This document shows, piece after piece, positions 5,671 through 13,413 of a DNA stretch of 17,415 nt. The position numbers were made by a program, and so were the translations under genes. Origin of the DNA: Dokdonella_A sp040002595. Its GTDB lineage: Bacteria; Pseudomonadota; Gammaproteobacteria; Xanthomonadales; Rhodanobacteraceae. The notes beneath the pieces are model-generated. The model saw nothing but the letters and a program-made list of their open reading frames with translations. It searched no databases and was not told the DNA's origin. How positions within the stretch are numbered: position 1 is the stretch's first letter; each line of letters opens with the position of its first letter. The stretch is from positions 1-17,415 of the forward strand of contig JBDUED010000032.1 in the NCBI GenBank assembly GCA_040002595.1, written 5' to 3'.

Positions 5671-8043
5671 TCAATTGCGCAGTGGTTTGCCCGTCGTCAG
5701 CGTGTGCAGGATGCGCTCCTGCGTCTTGGGCATTTGCGCAAGTTCCATGAAATGCCTGCGCTCCAGATCCAGCAGCCATTGCTCGTCGACCTGCGAGCCG
5801 CGTTCAATCACGCCGCCGCACAAGGTATCGGCGATGCGCGATGCGATCTCGTAGTCGTGCGGCGAGATAAAGCGGCCTTCGAGCATATTGACCAGCATCA
5901 TCTTGAGCGTCGCGGTGCCAACGTCGCCGGCGACGACGATGTCGTGCCCGGGCAGGGGCGGTCGATAGCCCGAATCAGCGAGCGAGGCGGCAATTGATTT
6001 TGCGACATGCAGCAACTCGAACGCGTTGAATACGATGACGTCGCTGTCGCGCAGCAGGCCGAGCTGCCTGGCTTCCACGGCGCTGCCCGAGAGTTTCGCC
6101 ATTGCGACGGCTTCAAACATGCGCTTGATCTCGGGGAACGGATCGCCATCGGCCGCACGCTGCGAGGCACGCACCGCAATTTCCTTGAGTCCGCCGCCTG
6201 CCGGCAACAAGCCCACGCCAGCCTCGACCAAGCCGATATAGCTTTCCAGTGCAGCAACCGTGCGCGTGCAATGCATCTGGAATTCGCAGCCGCCACCGAG
6301 TGCGAGGCCGCGCACCGCCGCGACCACCGGCACCATCGAATACTTGATGCGCATGCTGGTGCGCTGGAAGTTCGCGATCATCGCGTCAAGCGCGTCGATC
6401 TTGCCGGACTGCACCTGCGCCAGCATGCCCTTCAGATCGGCGCCGGCAGAGAACGCATCGCCGCTCTGCCAGATCACCAGCGCCTTGAGGTTCTTTTCGG
6501 CGAAGTCGATTGCCTGCTGCACGCCATCGAGTACGGCGTCGTTGACCGTGTTCATCTTGGTCTTGAACGAAACGATACCGACGCCGTCGTCGCCGAGGGT
6601 CCACAGGCGCACACCCTCGTTTTCCCACAGCGTGGTGCCGCTGTCGAATTTCTCGCCCGTCAGCGCGTCGGGGAACAACTGGCGTCGGTAGACGGGATGC
6701 TGCGAACGCGGTTCGTCCTTGCCGCTGCGCGGCGAATACGAACCGTCGGCGTGGTGCACGCCATCGACCTTGCCGACCCATTCGGGTAACGGCGCACTAC
6801 TCATCGCCTTGCCGGCGGCAATATCCTCGGCGATCCACTTCGCAATGTCGGCCCAACCGGCAGCTTGCCAGGTCTCGAACGGCCCGAGTTTCCAACCGTA
6901 GCCCCAGCGGATCGCCAGATCGACGTCGCGCGCAGTCTCGGCGATGTCGCCAAGGTGGTATGCGGAATAGTGGAAAAGATCGCGGAACATGGCCCACAGG
7001 AATTGGGCCTGGTGGTCGCTGGATGCGCGCAGCTTGGAAAACTTCTCGGAAGGGTTCTTGATCGCGAGGATGGCGCTTACCTGGTCGGACGGTTTGGCCG
7101 TCGATGGGGCGTAATCGTGTTTCGCCAGATCGAGAACGAGAATGTCCTTGCCGACTTTCCTGTAGATGCCAGCCTGCGTTTTCTGACCGAGTGCGCCTTG
7201 GTCAATCAGGGCGGCGAGCCATGCTGGTGGTTTGAAATACGCGCGCCAAGGATCGGTCGGCAAGGTGTCGGCCATCGTCTTGATCACATGCGCCATCGTG
7301 TCGAGACCGACTACGTCCGCGGTGCGATAGGTCGCGCTCTTGGGGCGGCCTATCGCCGGCCCCGTCAACGCATCGACAAGGTCGAAACCGAGCGAGAATT
7401 TTTCGGTGTGATGCATCGTGGCGAGGATCGAGAACACGCCGATTCGGTTGCCGATGAAATTGGGCGTGTCCCGCGCATACACGACACCCTTGCCGAGGGT
7501 CGTTGTCAGGAAGGCTTCAAGACCGGCAAGGATGCCGGGATCGGTTTCCGTGTCCGGAATGAGCTCGACCAGGTGCATGTAACGCGGCGGATTGAAAAAA
7601 TGGATGCCGCTGAAACGCGGGCGCAGTTTGACAGGCAACGCCTCGGCGAGAGCGTTGATCGATAGCCCTGAGGTATTGCTTGCAACTACAGCCGAATCAG
7701 AAAGATACGGTGCAATTTTCGTGTAGAGAGCGAGTTTCCAGTCGAGCCGCTCGGCAATCGCCTCGATGACCAGATCGCAATCGCGCAATGCTTCGAGATC
7801 GTCATCGTAGTTCGCCGCAGTGATCGCGGCTGCCTTCGACTTGTCGGCCAGTGGCGCAGGCGAGAGTTTGGCAAGATTTCCGATCGCCTTGGTAACGATG
7901 GCGTTCTTGTCGCCCTCCTTCGCGGGAAGATCGAACAGCAATGTTTCAACGTTGGCATTGGCAAGGTGCGCGGCTATCTGCGCGCCCATCACGCCGGCGC
8001 CGAGCACGGCCGCCTTGCGGATGCGAAGAGGCGTAAAGGTCAT
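5671..8043 (-). CDS. fadN: FadN-type 3-hydroxyacyl-CoA dehydrogenase / enoyl-CoA hydratase
   Basis: This 790-residue bifunctional beta-oxidation enzyme hydrates enoyl-CoA and oxidises the 3-hydroxyacyl-CoA with NAD+. The domain order is dehydrogenase first. The Rossmann GAGVMG fingerprint lies at residues 15-20, the catalytic region GIHFFNPPRYMHLVELI at 147-163 with His148, and a C-terminal dehydrogenase domain follows to about 410. The crotonase domain comes last: FSAGADLKGM (531-540), GLALGGGCEF (579-588, Glu587) and GLVEAGVGLLPAGGG (604-618, Glu607), both catalytic Glu present. This is the Bacillus FadN (YusL) order, the reverse of E. coli FadB, and the length matches FadN. ATG 8043 has GGAG 6 nt upstream; the longer reading to 8127 would translate a dispersed hairpin repeat. 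It is probably co-transcribed with the upstream psrA-like gene and the downstream thiolase. Confidence 0.92.
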   Translation of the reverse strand: MTFTPLRIRKAAVLGAGVMGAQIAAHLANANVETLLFDLPAKEGDKNAIVTKAIGNLAKLSPAPLADKSKAAAITAANYDDDLEALRDCDLVIEAIAERLDWKLALYTKIAPYLSDSAVVASNTSGLSINALAEALPVKLRPRFSGIHFFNPPRYMHLVELIPDTETDPGILAGLEAFLTTTLGKGVVYARDTPNFIGNRIGVFSILATMHHTEKFSLGFDLVDALTGPAIGRPKSATYRTADVVGLDTMAHVIKTMADTLPTDPWRAYFKPPAWLAALIDQGALGQKTQAGIYRKVGKDILVLDLAKHDYAPSTAKPSDQVSAILAIKNPSEKFSKLRASSDHQAQFLWAMFRDLFHYSAYHLGDIAETARDVDLAIRWGYGWKLGPFETWQAAGWADIAKWIAEDIAAGKAMSSAPLPEWVGKVDGVHHADGSYSPRSGKDEPRSQHPVYRRQLFPDALTGEKFDSGTTLWENEGVRLWTLGDDGVGIVSFKTKMNTVNDAVLDGVQQAIDFAEKNLKALVIWQSGDAFSAGADLKGMLAQVQSGKIDALDAMIANFQRTSMRIKYSMVPVVAAVRGLALGGGCEFQMHCTRTVAALESYIGLVEAGVGLLPAGGGLKEIAVRASQRAADGDPFPEIKRMFEAVAMAKLSGSAVEARQLGLLRDSDVIVFNAFELLHVAKSIAASLADSGYRPPLPGHDIVVAGDVGTATLKMMLVNMLEGRFISPHDYEIASRIADTLCGGVIERGSQVDEQWLLDLERRHFMELAQMPKTQERILHTLTTGKPLRN

Positions 8044-8084
8044 CGAAAGCTCCAGAGTGGAACGTTGAAAAAGTATCTGTCGTG

Positions 8085-8104
8085 ATCCCGGCGCAAGCCG
8101 GAAT
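8085..8104. repeat. short dispersed hairpin repeat (CCGGC-GCAA-GCCGG)
   Basis: A 5-bp stem CCGGC/GCCGG around a GCAA tetraloop is flanked by AT pairs, in a context like GTGATCCCGGCGCAAGCC. This resembles a palindromic repeat common in intergenic DNA of Xanthomonadales and other proteobacteria. It lies in the 100-bp gap between the psrA-like stop codon and the fadN-like start. Translated in the fadN frame it gives the GFRLAPGS string seen in over-extended gene models. Confidence 0.55.
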
Positions 8105-8143
8105 CCGCTTTGCATGTGATCGTGCAAGATAAAAAAGGGTGAC

Positions 8144-8782
8144 TCAGCCCTCGGCCCTCAGTCCTGCCGCCGCAAAACGCACCAGATGCTGTGCGCTCTG
8201 CTCGCGATGGCTCTGCTCGCTGACGTTGTTCTTGCGCTTTATCACTCCAAAATCAGCCATCGCGTAGGTGAGGGCGCCAGACACGATATCCAGGCGCCAA
8301 TACAGTTCGTCCTTGGCCAGATGCGGCAGCAGCGCCGAAAACACGGCTGCAAACTCGCGCAGGACGTGGCCATAATTGTCGGACAGGAACTTGCGCAGGC
8401 GCTCGTCGTGTTCGGCATACGCGCGCGCGAGCACCCGTACGAACGCAGCGCCTCCGCTACTATCCATCGACTGTTCCAGTGCAGGTCGCACGAAGGCTTC
8501 AAGCACTTGTTCGAGTGTGTGCTGCGGATTCGTGATGACCGCCGCGAGGGCAGCAAGCCGGTGCCGGTTGAGTTCGTCGAGCCGGCGCCGGAAAACTTCT
8601 TCGATCAAGCTTTCCTTGCAGCCGAAGTGATAGTTCACGGCGGCAAGATTGACCTTCGCCGCCGCAGTGACCTGGCGCAGCGAAGCACCGGCGAATCCAT
8701 GTCGAGCGAACAAGGTTTCGGCGACGCCGAGGATACGTTCGCGGGTCGAAAAATTCGGCTGCATATTCGACATGGTGCGCAT
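8144..8782 (-). CDS. psrA: PsrA-type TetR family fatty-acid-responsive regulator
   Basis: The protein has 212 residues from ATG 8782. Its N-terminal TetR helix-turn-helix includes ASLRQVTAAAKVNLAAVNYHF and then CKESLIEEVF, close to Pseudomonas PsrA (NLAAVNYHFGSK...LIQAVF). The C-terminal end (AQHLVRFAAAGLRAEG) also mirrors PsrA (HLMVPFFAAGMRAES, from memory). PsrA-family repressors bind CAAAC-N2-4-GTTTG and are released by long-chain fatty acids. Exactly such a site lies upstream (8791-8806), directly after a good promoter, so autorepression is likely. The predicted transcript start near 8800 excludes the TTG start at 8836. ATG 8782, 8773 and 8764 all remain possible, since none has a clear Shine-Dalgarno. 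Downstream on the same strand are the FadN-type and thiolase genes, likely in the same operon. Confidence 0.9.
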   Translation of the reverse strand: MRTMSNMQPNFSTRERILGVAETLFARHGFAGASLRQVTAAAKVNLAAVNYHFGCKESLIEEVFRRRLDELNRHRLAALAAVITNPQHTLEQVLEAFVRPALEQSMDSSGGAAFVRVLARAYAEHDERLRKFLSDNYGHVLREFAAVFSALLPHLAKDELYWRLDIVSGALTYAMADFGVIKRKNNVSEQSHREQSAQHLVRFAAAGLRAEG

Positions 8783-8790
8783 TTCGGGGG

Positions 8791-8806
8791 TCAAACGATC
8801 GTTTGA
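8791..8806. promoter_or_regulatory. PsrA-type operator
   Basis: TCAAACGATCGTTTGA is a perfect 16-bp palindrome containing CAAAC-N4-GTTTG, the published PsrA motif form. It directly abuts the -10 hexamer of the regulator's promoter and covers the expected transcription start, so binding should block initiation. No second copy was found before the fadN-like gene. Confidence 0.85.
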
Positions 8807-8836
8807 ATCATAGGCGAGCGCGTAAACACGGGTCAA
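8807..8836 (-). promoter_or_regulatory. sigma70-type promoter of the psrA-fadN-fadA unit
   Basis: On the minus strand TTGACC (8836-8831, 5/6 to consensus) and TATGAT (8812-8807, 5/6) are separated by exactly 18 bp. The palindromic operator follows with no gap. The predicted start of transcription is near 8800, leaving a leader of roughly 17-35 nt depending on the start codon used. Confidence 0.75.
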
Positions 8837-8986
8837 CCCGGATTAGACCAAGGTGTCCAATCCGTCAGAAATTAGCTAGAATCTTGCGTGATAATGTGAG
8901 CTAAGCCCGCGGATTGGCGCAGCTTTAGCGGTATAACGACTTTCCTGTCGTCCCCTCGCAACACGACCCCTCGGAGATTTTCAGCA

Positions 8987-9412
8987 ATGGCGCTGGAGCG
9001 CACCCTTTCCATCATCAAGCCCGACGCAGTCGCCAAGAACGTCATCGGCGAAATTTATTCGCGTTTCGAAAAGGCCGGTCTGAAGATCGTTGCGGCCAAG
9101 ATGAAGCACCTTTCACGCAAGGAAGCCGAGGGTTTCTATGCGATACATCGGGAACGCCCCTTTTTCCAGGCGTTGGTCGAGTTCATGATTTCCGGTCCGG
9201 TGATGATCCAGGCGCTGCAAGGCGACAACGCGGTTCTCGTGCATCGGGATCTGATGGGAGCGACGAATCCCAAGGAAGCGGCAGCGGGCACGATCCGTGC
9301 GGACTTTGCTGCTTCCATCGACGCGAACGCCGTGCACGGTTCGGACGCGGCGGAAACTGCAAAAGTGGAAATCGCCTACTTTTTCGCACAAACAGAACTG
9401 TGTCCGGGTTGA
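8987..9412 (+). CDS. ndk: nucleoside diphosphate kinase
   Basis: The 141-residue cytoplasmic enzyme transfers the gamma phosphate of ATP to nucleoside diphosphates through a phosphohistidine. The N-terminus MALERTLSIIKPDAV is typical. The conserved GATNPKEAAAGTIRADF (91-107) precedes NAVHGSDA with the active-site His117. The length equals the family norm. A Shine-Dalgarno (GGAG) stands 9 nt before the ATG. The gene leads the conserved ndk-rlmN-pilF-rodZ block, 19 bp before rlmN. The 8837-8986 spacer holds weak -10-like sequences (TAGAAT at 8877, GATAAT at 8890) with no convincing -35. Confidence 0.98.
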   Translation: MALERTLSIIKPDAVAKNVIGEIYSRFEKAGLKIVAAKMKHLSRKEAEGFYAIHRERPFFQALVEFMISGPVMIQALQGDNAVLVHRDLMGATNPKEAAAGTIRADFAASIDANAVHGSDAAETAKVEIAYFFAQTELCPG

Positions 9413-9431
9413 CCGTGTCTTGTAAATAAAA

Positions 9432-10640
9432 ATGATTGAACATCCTGCCCAGCATTTGTTCGACGAGTCCGGCACAGGTCCGGACACGTCTGCGTCGACG
9501 CGCGCACCATCCGTGGCGCGCTCGATGTTGACAACGGTAAAGGCCAATCTGTTCGATTTCGACCGCAAGGGGCTGCGCGAACTTTTCGCACAACTTGGCG
9601 AGAAGCCGTATCGCGCGGACCAGGTGATGAAATGGATCTATCATCGCCACATCACTGATTTCGCGGCAATGACCGACGTCGGCAAGGCTTTGCGCGACAA
9701 GCTCAGCGAGGCAGTCGAGATCGTGCCGCCGAACACCCTGTTCGAGCAGCAAGCGGTCGACGGCACCCACAAATGGCTGCTCGGGATGGATGGTCGCAAT
9801 GCGATCGAGGCAGTATTCATCCCGGAAACCTCGCGCGGCACGCTGTGCGTCTCCTCGCAGATAGGTTGCGGACTGGCCTGCACGTTTTGCTCGACCGGCA
9901 CGCAGGGTTTCAACCGCAACTTGTCGGCAGCCGAGATCATCGGCCAGGTGTGGGTTGCGGCTAAGCATCTGGGTAACGTTCCGCATCACCAGCGCAAACT
10001 CACCAACGTGGTGATGATGGGTATGGGTGAGCCGCTGCTCAACTTCGACAACGTCGTCACCGCGATGAACGTGATGCGCGACGATCTGGGCCTTGGCCTC
10101 GCCAACAAGCGCGTCACTCTGTCAACCGCCGGACTGGTGCCGATGATCGACAAGCTCGGTGAGGTGGCCGACGTGTCGCTTGCCGTTTCGCTGCATGCGC
10201 CAAATGACGAATTACGCAGCGAGTTGGTCCCGCTCAACAAGAAATATCCGATCGCCGAGCTACTCGAGGCGTGCGCGCGTTACGCCGCGCGCCGGCCACG
10301 CACGACGATCACGTTCGAGTACACGATGCTCAATGGCGTCAACGACAAGCCCGAACATGCGCGCCAGTTGATCAAATTGATGCGCCGGCTGCCAGCGAAG
10401 GTCAACTTGATTCCATTCAATGCGTTCCACGGCACACGCTATACGCGTTCCGACGAGGGCGTGATCCGTGCGTTCCAGAAGATACTGCTCGACGCCGATG
10501 TGCTGACGATGGTCCGGCGCACGCGCGGGGATGACATCGATGCGGCCTGCGGTCAGCTCAAGGGTCAAGTCATGGACCGGACGCGCCGCCAGGCAGAATT
10601 TCTGCGCAAGCTGGAAAGGGATGTGGCCCATGCAGCGTGA
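9432..10640 (+). CDS. rlmN: 23S rRNA A2503 / tRNA A37 C2-methyltransferase (radical SAM)
   Basis: This radical SAM enzyme makes 2-methyladenosine at 23S rRNA position 2503 and at A37 of some tRNAs. The cluster motif is CxxxCxxC at C146, C150 and C153 (IGCGLACTFCSTGTQGF). The two catalytic cysteines correspond to C139 (GTLCVSSQ) and C373 (GDDIDAACGQL). The GMGEPLLN (197-204) and STAGLVPMI (231-239) segments are typical of the family. From ATG 9432 it has 402 residues, about 18 longer than E. coli RlmN; the first 30 are low in conservation and lack a good Shine-Dalgarno. A start at ATG 9525 (MLTTVKANLFDFD) is a real alternative. The 3' end overlaps pilF by 11 nt. Confidence 0.96.
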   Translation: MIEHPAQHLFDESGTGPDTSASTRAPSVARSMLTTVKANLFDFDRKGLRELFAQLGEKPYRADQVMKWIYHRHITDFAAMTDVGKALRDKLSEAVEIVPPNTLFEQQAVDGTHKWLLGMDGRNAIEAVFIPETSRGTLCVSSQIGCGLACTFCSTGTQGFNRNLSAAEIIGQVWVAAKHLGNVPHHQRKLTNVVMMGMGEPLLNFDNVVTAMNVMRDDLGLGLANKRVTLSTAGLVPMIDKLGEVADVSLAVSLHAPNDELRSELVPLNKKYPIAELLEACARYAARRPRTTITFEYTMLNGVNDKPEHARQLIKLMRRLPAKVNLIPFNAFHGTRYTRSDEGVIRAFQKILLDADVLTMVRRTRGDDIDAACGQLKGQVMDRTRRQAEFLRKLERDVAHAA

Positions 10641-11406
10641 ACGCGGATGGTTGGCTTTTGCGCTCGGTGCCTCGATCGCACTGCTCGCGGGCTGTGCGTC
10701 CGGCGCGGTAGGTGGCGTCAAGAAGGAAGATGCAGCGACGAAGCGTCAGGAAGCGGCGCGCGTGCACACTGAACTTGGCCAGAAATACCTGCAGCAGGGC
10801 AAGCTTGAACTCGCGCTCGAAAAGCTCGACAAGGCCATCGCGTTCGATCCCGACTATGCTGATGCGCATACGGTGATGGCTGTATTGTACGAACAGATTG
10901 GGGACAGCGCGAAGGCCGAAGAACATTATCGACGCGCCGCGCAACTCAAACCCAAGGGCGGCGCCGAACTCAACAATTACGGTACTTTCTTGTGCAAGCT
11001 TGGTCGCTACGGCGAAGCACAAAGTTATTTCGAACGTGCGTTGGCGGATCCGTTCTACAAGACGCCAGCCGTTGCGTTGACCAATTCCGGCACCTGTCTG
11101 CTCAAGGCCGGCAACCGCGACGAGGCTGAAAAAGCCCTGCGCCTCGCGGTGCAGACGCAGCCGAACAATTCCGAAGCTCTCATCCAGCTCGCGTCTGCGC
11201 TGTATCAGAAGGGCGACTACTTCAATGCGCGCGCTTTCATGCAGCGGTTCGAGTCGACCGGGCAGCCGAGTCCGGACACATTGCTGCTCGGCCGCAACAT
11301 CGAATTGCGTCTGGGCAATGGCGCTGCTGCGGGCGAATACACACGCAAGTTGTTGCATGGTTTTCCCGAATCGCAGCAGGCGCGCTCGCTGAGCGTGCAG
11401 GGTTAG
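10630..11406 (+). CDS. pilF: type IV pilus biogenesis lipoprotein PilF/PilW (TPR)
   Basis: The 258-residue outer-membrane lipoprotein is needed for PilQ secretin assembly and pilus stability. A lipoprotein signal peptide (MQRERGWLAFALGASIALLAGC) ends in the lipobox LLAGC with Cys22. The residue after Cys is Ala, not Asp, which favours outer-membrane sorting. Tetratricopeptide repeats follow from about residue 40 (ARVHTELGQKYLQQGKLELAL; AHTVMAVLYEQIGD; ELNNYGTFLCKLGRYGEA; further repeats to about 220). ATG 10630 was chosen because GGAAAGGG ends 9 nt upstream and the signal peptide then starts correctly. The gene overlaps the rlmN stop by 11 nt, suggesting translational coupling, and is followed by rodZ after 2 nt. 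Confidence 0.94.
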   Translation: MQRERGWLAFALGASIALLAGCASGAVGGVKKEDAATKRQEAARVHTELGQKYLQQGKLELALEKLDKAIAFDPDYADAHTVMAVLYEQIGDSAKAEEHYRRAAQLKPKGGAELNNYGTFLCKLGRYGEAQSYFERALADPFYKTPAVALTNSGTCLLKAGNRDEAEKALRLAVQTQPNNSEALIQLASALYQKGDYFNARAFMQRFESTGQPSPDTLLLGRNIELRLGNGAAAGEYTRKLLHGFPESQQARSLSVQG

Positions 11407-11408
11407 AC

Positions 11409-12587
11409 ATGGACGAACGCAAGAGCGATCCGTTGCGTAGTGCGGAGCAGGGCGAGGCGGTACACAAATCTGGGGTGCATGTGCACGATGCGCGTGCAAG
11501 CGGGCAAATAAGCGAGGACAGCGGCAGCCAGTTGGCGTTGCCCTTGTCTTGGGAAAACCGTGCGAGGAGAGCCGATCAGGCCAGCATGGAATCAGGGGCA
11601 AAAGAAATGAGCGAACACGAACCAGCAGATGCGCGACCGGCGGCGCCGATCGAGCTTCAAGACCAGTCGCCTGCGCCTTTCGGCCAGCGCCTCGCCGCCG
11701 CGCGTGAACAGTGCGGCTTGAGCCGTGCCGATGTGGCCGCGCGCCTGAAGCTGCCGACCAGGTTGGTCGCCCGCCTGGAAAGCGATGATTACGCAGGGCT
11801 GACGGATGGCATGTTTCTGCGCGGTTATCTCGCCAGCTACGCGCGTCTGGTCGGAGTGCCGGTGGAGCAGGCTGCGCGTGTCGCGGCCGCGCACACGCAG
11901 ACCACGCCACTCGTCGCGACTGGCACCATTTCGCATTCGCGGTATCTATTGGAGCGCTATTCGGTAAGCGCAACCTATCTGGTGCTCACCGCAATTATCG
12001 TGGTGCCGGCTGTCTGGCTGGCAACGCATGGCGGGCTCGAACAGAACCTTGCGCGCACGACGCCGCTCGATCCACCAACGAGTATTTCCACGCCCGCACA
12101 AGATGCATCCATTTCAGCAGCAGGCGCTGGTGACGCCAGCTCGAATTTCACGGGAATCGCCGCCAGCGGAACATCGGACGCCGCTTCGTCGCACGCTGAC
12201 GAGCGAGCGCCGGAGCAAAAGCTCGTGGTCGCTTCGATGACGCCATTCGCGAACGTGTCGACGCCGCCGGCAACCAGCGAATCCGATGTTGCCGCTGCGA
12301 ATCGCACGTTGAGCGCCAGCGGTGCGCATCAGCTGGACCTCACGTTGAGCGAAGCCAGTTGGGTGGAGATTACGGCCGCGGACGGGCGCAAACTCGAATA
12401 CGGCATCCTCGGCGCAGGCAGCACCCACACCTACCACAGCAATGGGCCGATATCGGTACGCCTGGGCAATGCGCAAGGCGCGCGGATGCGTGGGGACGGC
12501 GCCGACGTCGACCTTGCGTCCTATCAGCGTGCCAATGTCGCCCACTTGAGGTTGTTTGGTCCAAACGGCGCCAGCCGCCTCGAATAG
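11409..12587 (+). CDS. rodZ: cytoskeletal shape protein RodZ
   Basis: RodZ is a bitopic inner-membrane protein that links MreB to the cell-wall elongation machinery. From ATG 11409 the 392 residues comprise a 66-residue low-complexity leader and a helix-turn-helix domain (90-160, FGQRLAAAREQCGLSRADVAARLKL...FLRGYLASYARLVGVP). One membrane helix (about 187-206) follows, then a Ser/Ala/Thr-rich periplasmic linker (215-305) and a C-terminal DUF4115 beta domain (308-384, LDLTLSEASWVEITAADGRKL). The start is uncertain: ATG 11409 sits 2 nt after pilF with AGGG upstream, while ATG 11607 (MSEHEPAD) has AGGGG 8 nt upstream and gives a 326-residue protein closer to E. coli RodZ (337). It lies in the usual place after pilF. 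Confidence 0.93.
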   Translation: MDERKSDPLRSAEQGEAVHKSGVHVHDARASGQISEDSGSQLALPLSWENRARRADQASMESGAKEMSEHEPADARPAAPIELQDQSPAPFGQRLAAAREQCGLSRADVAARLKLPTRLVARLESDDYAGLTDGMFLRGYLASYARLVGVPVEQAARVAAAHTQTTPLVATGTISHSRYLLERYSVSATYLVLTAIIVVPAVWLATHGGLEQNLARTTPLDPPTSISTPAQDASISAAGAGDASSNFTGIAASGTSDAASSHADERAPEQKLVVASMTPFANVSTPPATSESDVAAANRTLSASGAHQLDLTLSEASWVEITAADGRKLEYGILGAGSTHTYHSNGPISVRLGNAQGARMRGDGADVDLASYQRANVAHLRLFGPNGASRLE

Positions 12588-12616
12588 GTCGGTCGCGCGC
12601 TGAACTGCCGCGCAGC

Positions 12617-12649
12617 AAACCGGGACTTCGACCAATAGGGTCGCGGTTT
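12617..12649. other. hairpin in the rodZ-yfgM gap
   Basis: AAACC pairs with GGTTT at the base. An inner CGACC-AATAG-GGTCG stem (5 bp, 5-nt loop) sits above it, with an unpaired GGGACTT on one side. No T-run of useful length follows, so it is at best a weak terminator or an mRNA structure. The 139-bp gap (12588-12726) has no other feature I can support. Confidence 0.3.
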
Positions 12650-12726
12650 CCTGCTACCCTTGTCGGCTTCCCGGCCGGCCAATTGCGCGGCTTTTGTCGC
12701 GGCTTTGCGTTTTTTCAGGTGAATGC

Positions 12727-13413
12727 ATGTCTTTTGACGTTCTCGACGAACACGAGCAAGGTGAACTGGTTCAGAAGTGGCTGCGCGAAAATGCGCTTTC
12801 GATCGCTATCGGCGTCGCGCTCGGCCTGTTGCTGATTTTCGGTTGGCAACAGTGGAAGGTTCATCGTGTACGCCACACTGCTGAGGCCGCCGCTCAATAT
12901 CAGGCGCTGACCGATGCGATTGCTGCCAAGCATGAAGACGAAGCAGGCAAGATAGCTGGCGCTCTGCGCAAGGACTTTCCGGACAGTGCCTACGCGGTAT
13001 TTGCTGCCATGCATCAGGCCGATGCGGCCGTTGCCAGAAATGATCTGGCTGCTGCGGCGAGTGCATTGGAATGGGCGGTGCCGCATGCCGGCGTGGCAGG
13101 TCTCAAGTCGCTGGTTTCGTTGCGTCTTGCGCGGGTCAAACTGGCGCAGGGAGATGCCGACGGCGCAATCAAGCTGCTCGATGCCCTGCCCAAGGATGTG
13201 TATGCCGCGCTGGCCAGCGAGATTCGGGGCGACGCACAGGTCAAGCTCGGTCACGCCGACGCGGCGCGAAGCGCCTATGAGGAAGCTATCGCGCACCTCG
13301 ATCCGCAGGCGCCAAGTCGCAGTTTCGTGCAGATGAAGCTCGACGATCTGGCGGCCGCGGCGCCCGCCCCACCACCTGCAGTGGCGCCGGTCAAGGAGAA
13401 AGTCGGATCATGA
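12727..13413 (+). CDS. yfgM: YfgM-type periplasmic ancillary SecYEG protein (TPR)
   Basis: The 228-residue protein has a short cytoplasmic N-terminus (MSFDVLDEHEQGELVQKWLRE), one membrane helix (24-41, LSIAIGVALGLLLIFGW) and a periplasmic domain of alpha-helical TPR-like repeats up to about 205. A Pro/Ala/Val tail follows. YfgM in E. coli binds SecYEG with the chaperone PpiD and helps secreted proteins through the periplasm. ATG 12727 was chosen since it gives the conserved start and has AGGTG 5 nt upstream; a longer reading from GTG 12694 adds 11 unrelated residues. The stop codon overlaps the bamB ATG (ATGA), as in the usual yfgM-bamB-der order. Confidence 0.92.
   Translation: MSFDVLDEHEQGELVQKWLRENALSIAIGVALGLLLIFGWQQWKVHRVRHTAEAAAQYQALTDAIAAKHEDEAGKIAGALRKDFPDSAYAVFAAMHQADAAVARNDLAAAASALEWAVPHAGVAGLKSLVSLRLARVKLAQGDADGAIKLLDALPKDVYAALASEIRGDAQVKLGHADAARSAYEEAIAHLDPQAPSRSFVQMKLDDLAAAAPAPPPAVAPVKEKVGS

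Noticed and set aside
5107..7665. Long plus-strand open frames opposite the thiolase and FadN-type genes
   Set aside because: Their composition (rich in R, H, A, D) and lack of motifs mark them as shadows of the minus-strand enzymes, whose catalytic residues are all in place.
8110..8127. TTGCA-N8-TGCAA inverted repeat between the psrA-like and fadN genes
   Set aside because: The arms are only 5 bp and do not match the PsrA motif; it is likely chance.
8877..8937. ndk promoter candidates (TAGAAT, GATAAT, TATAAC)
   Set aside because: None has a convincing -35 at 16-18 bp, so no promoter is called.
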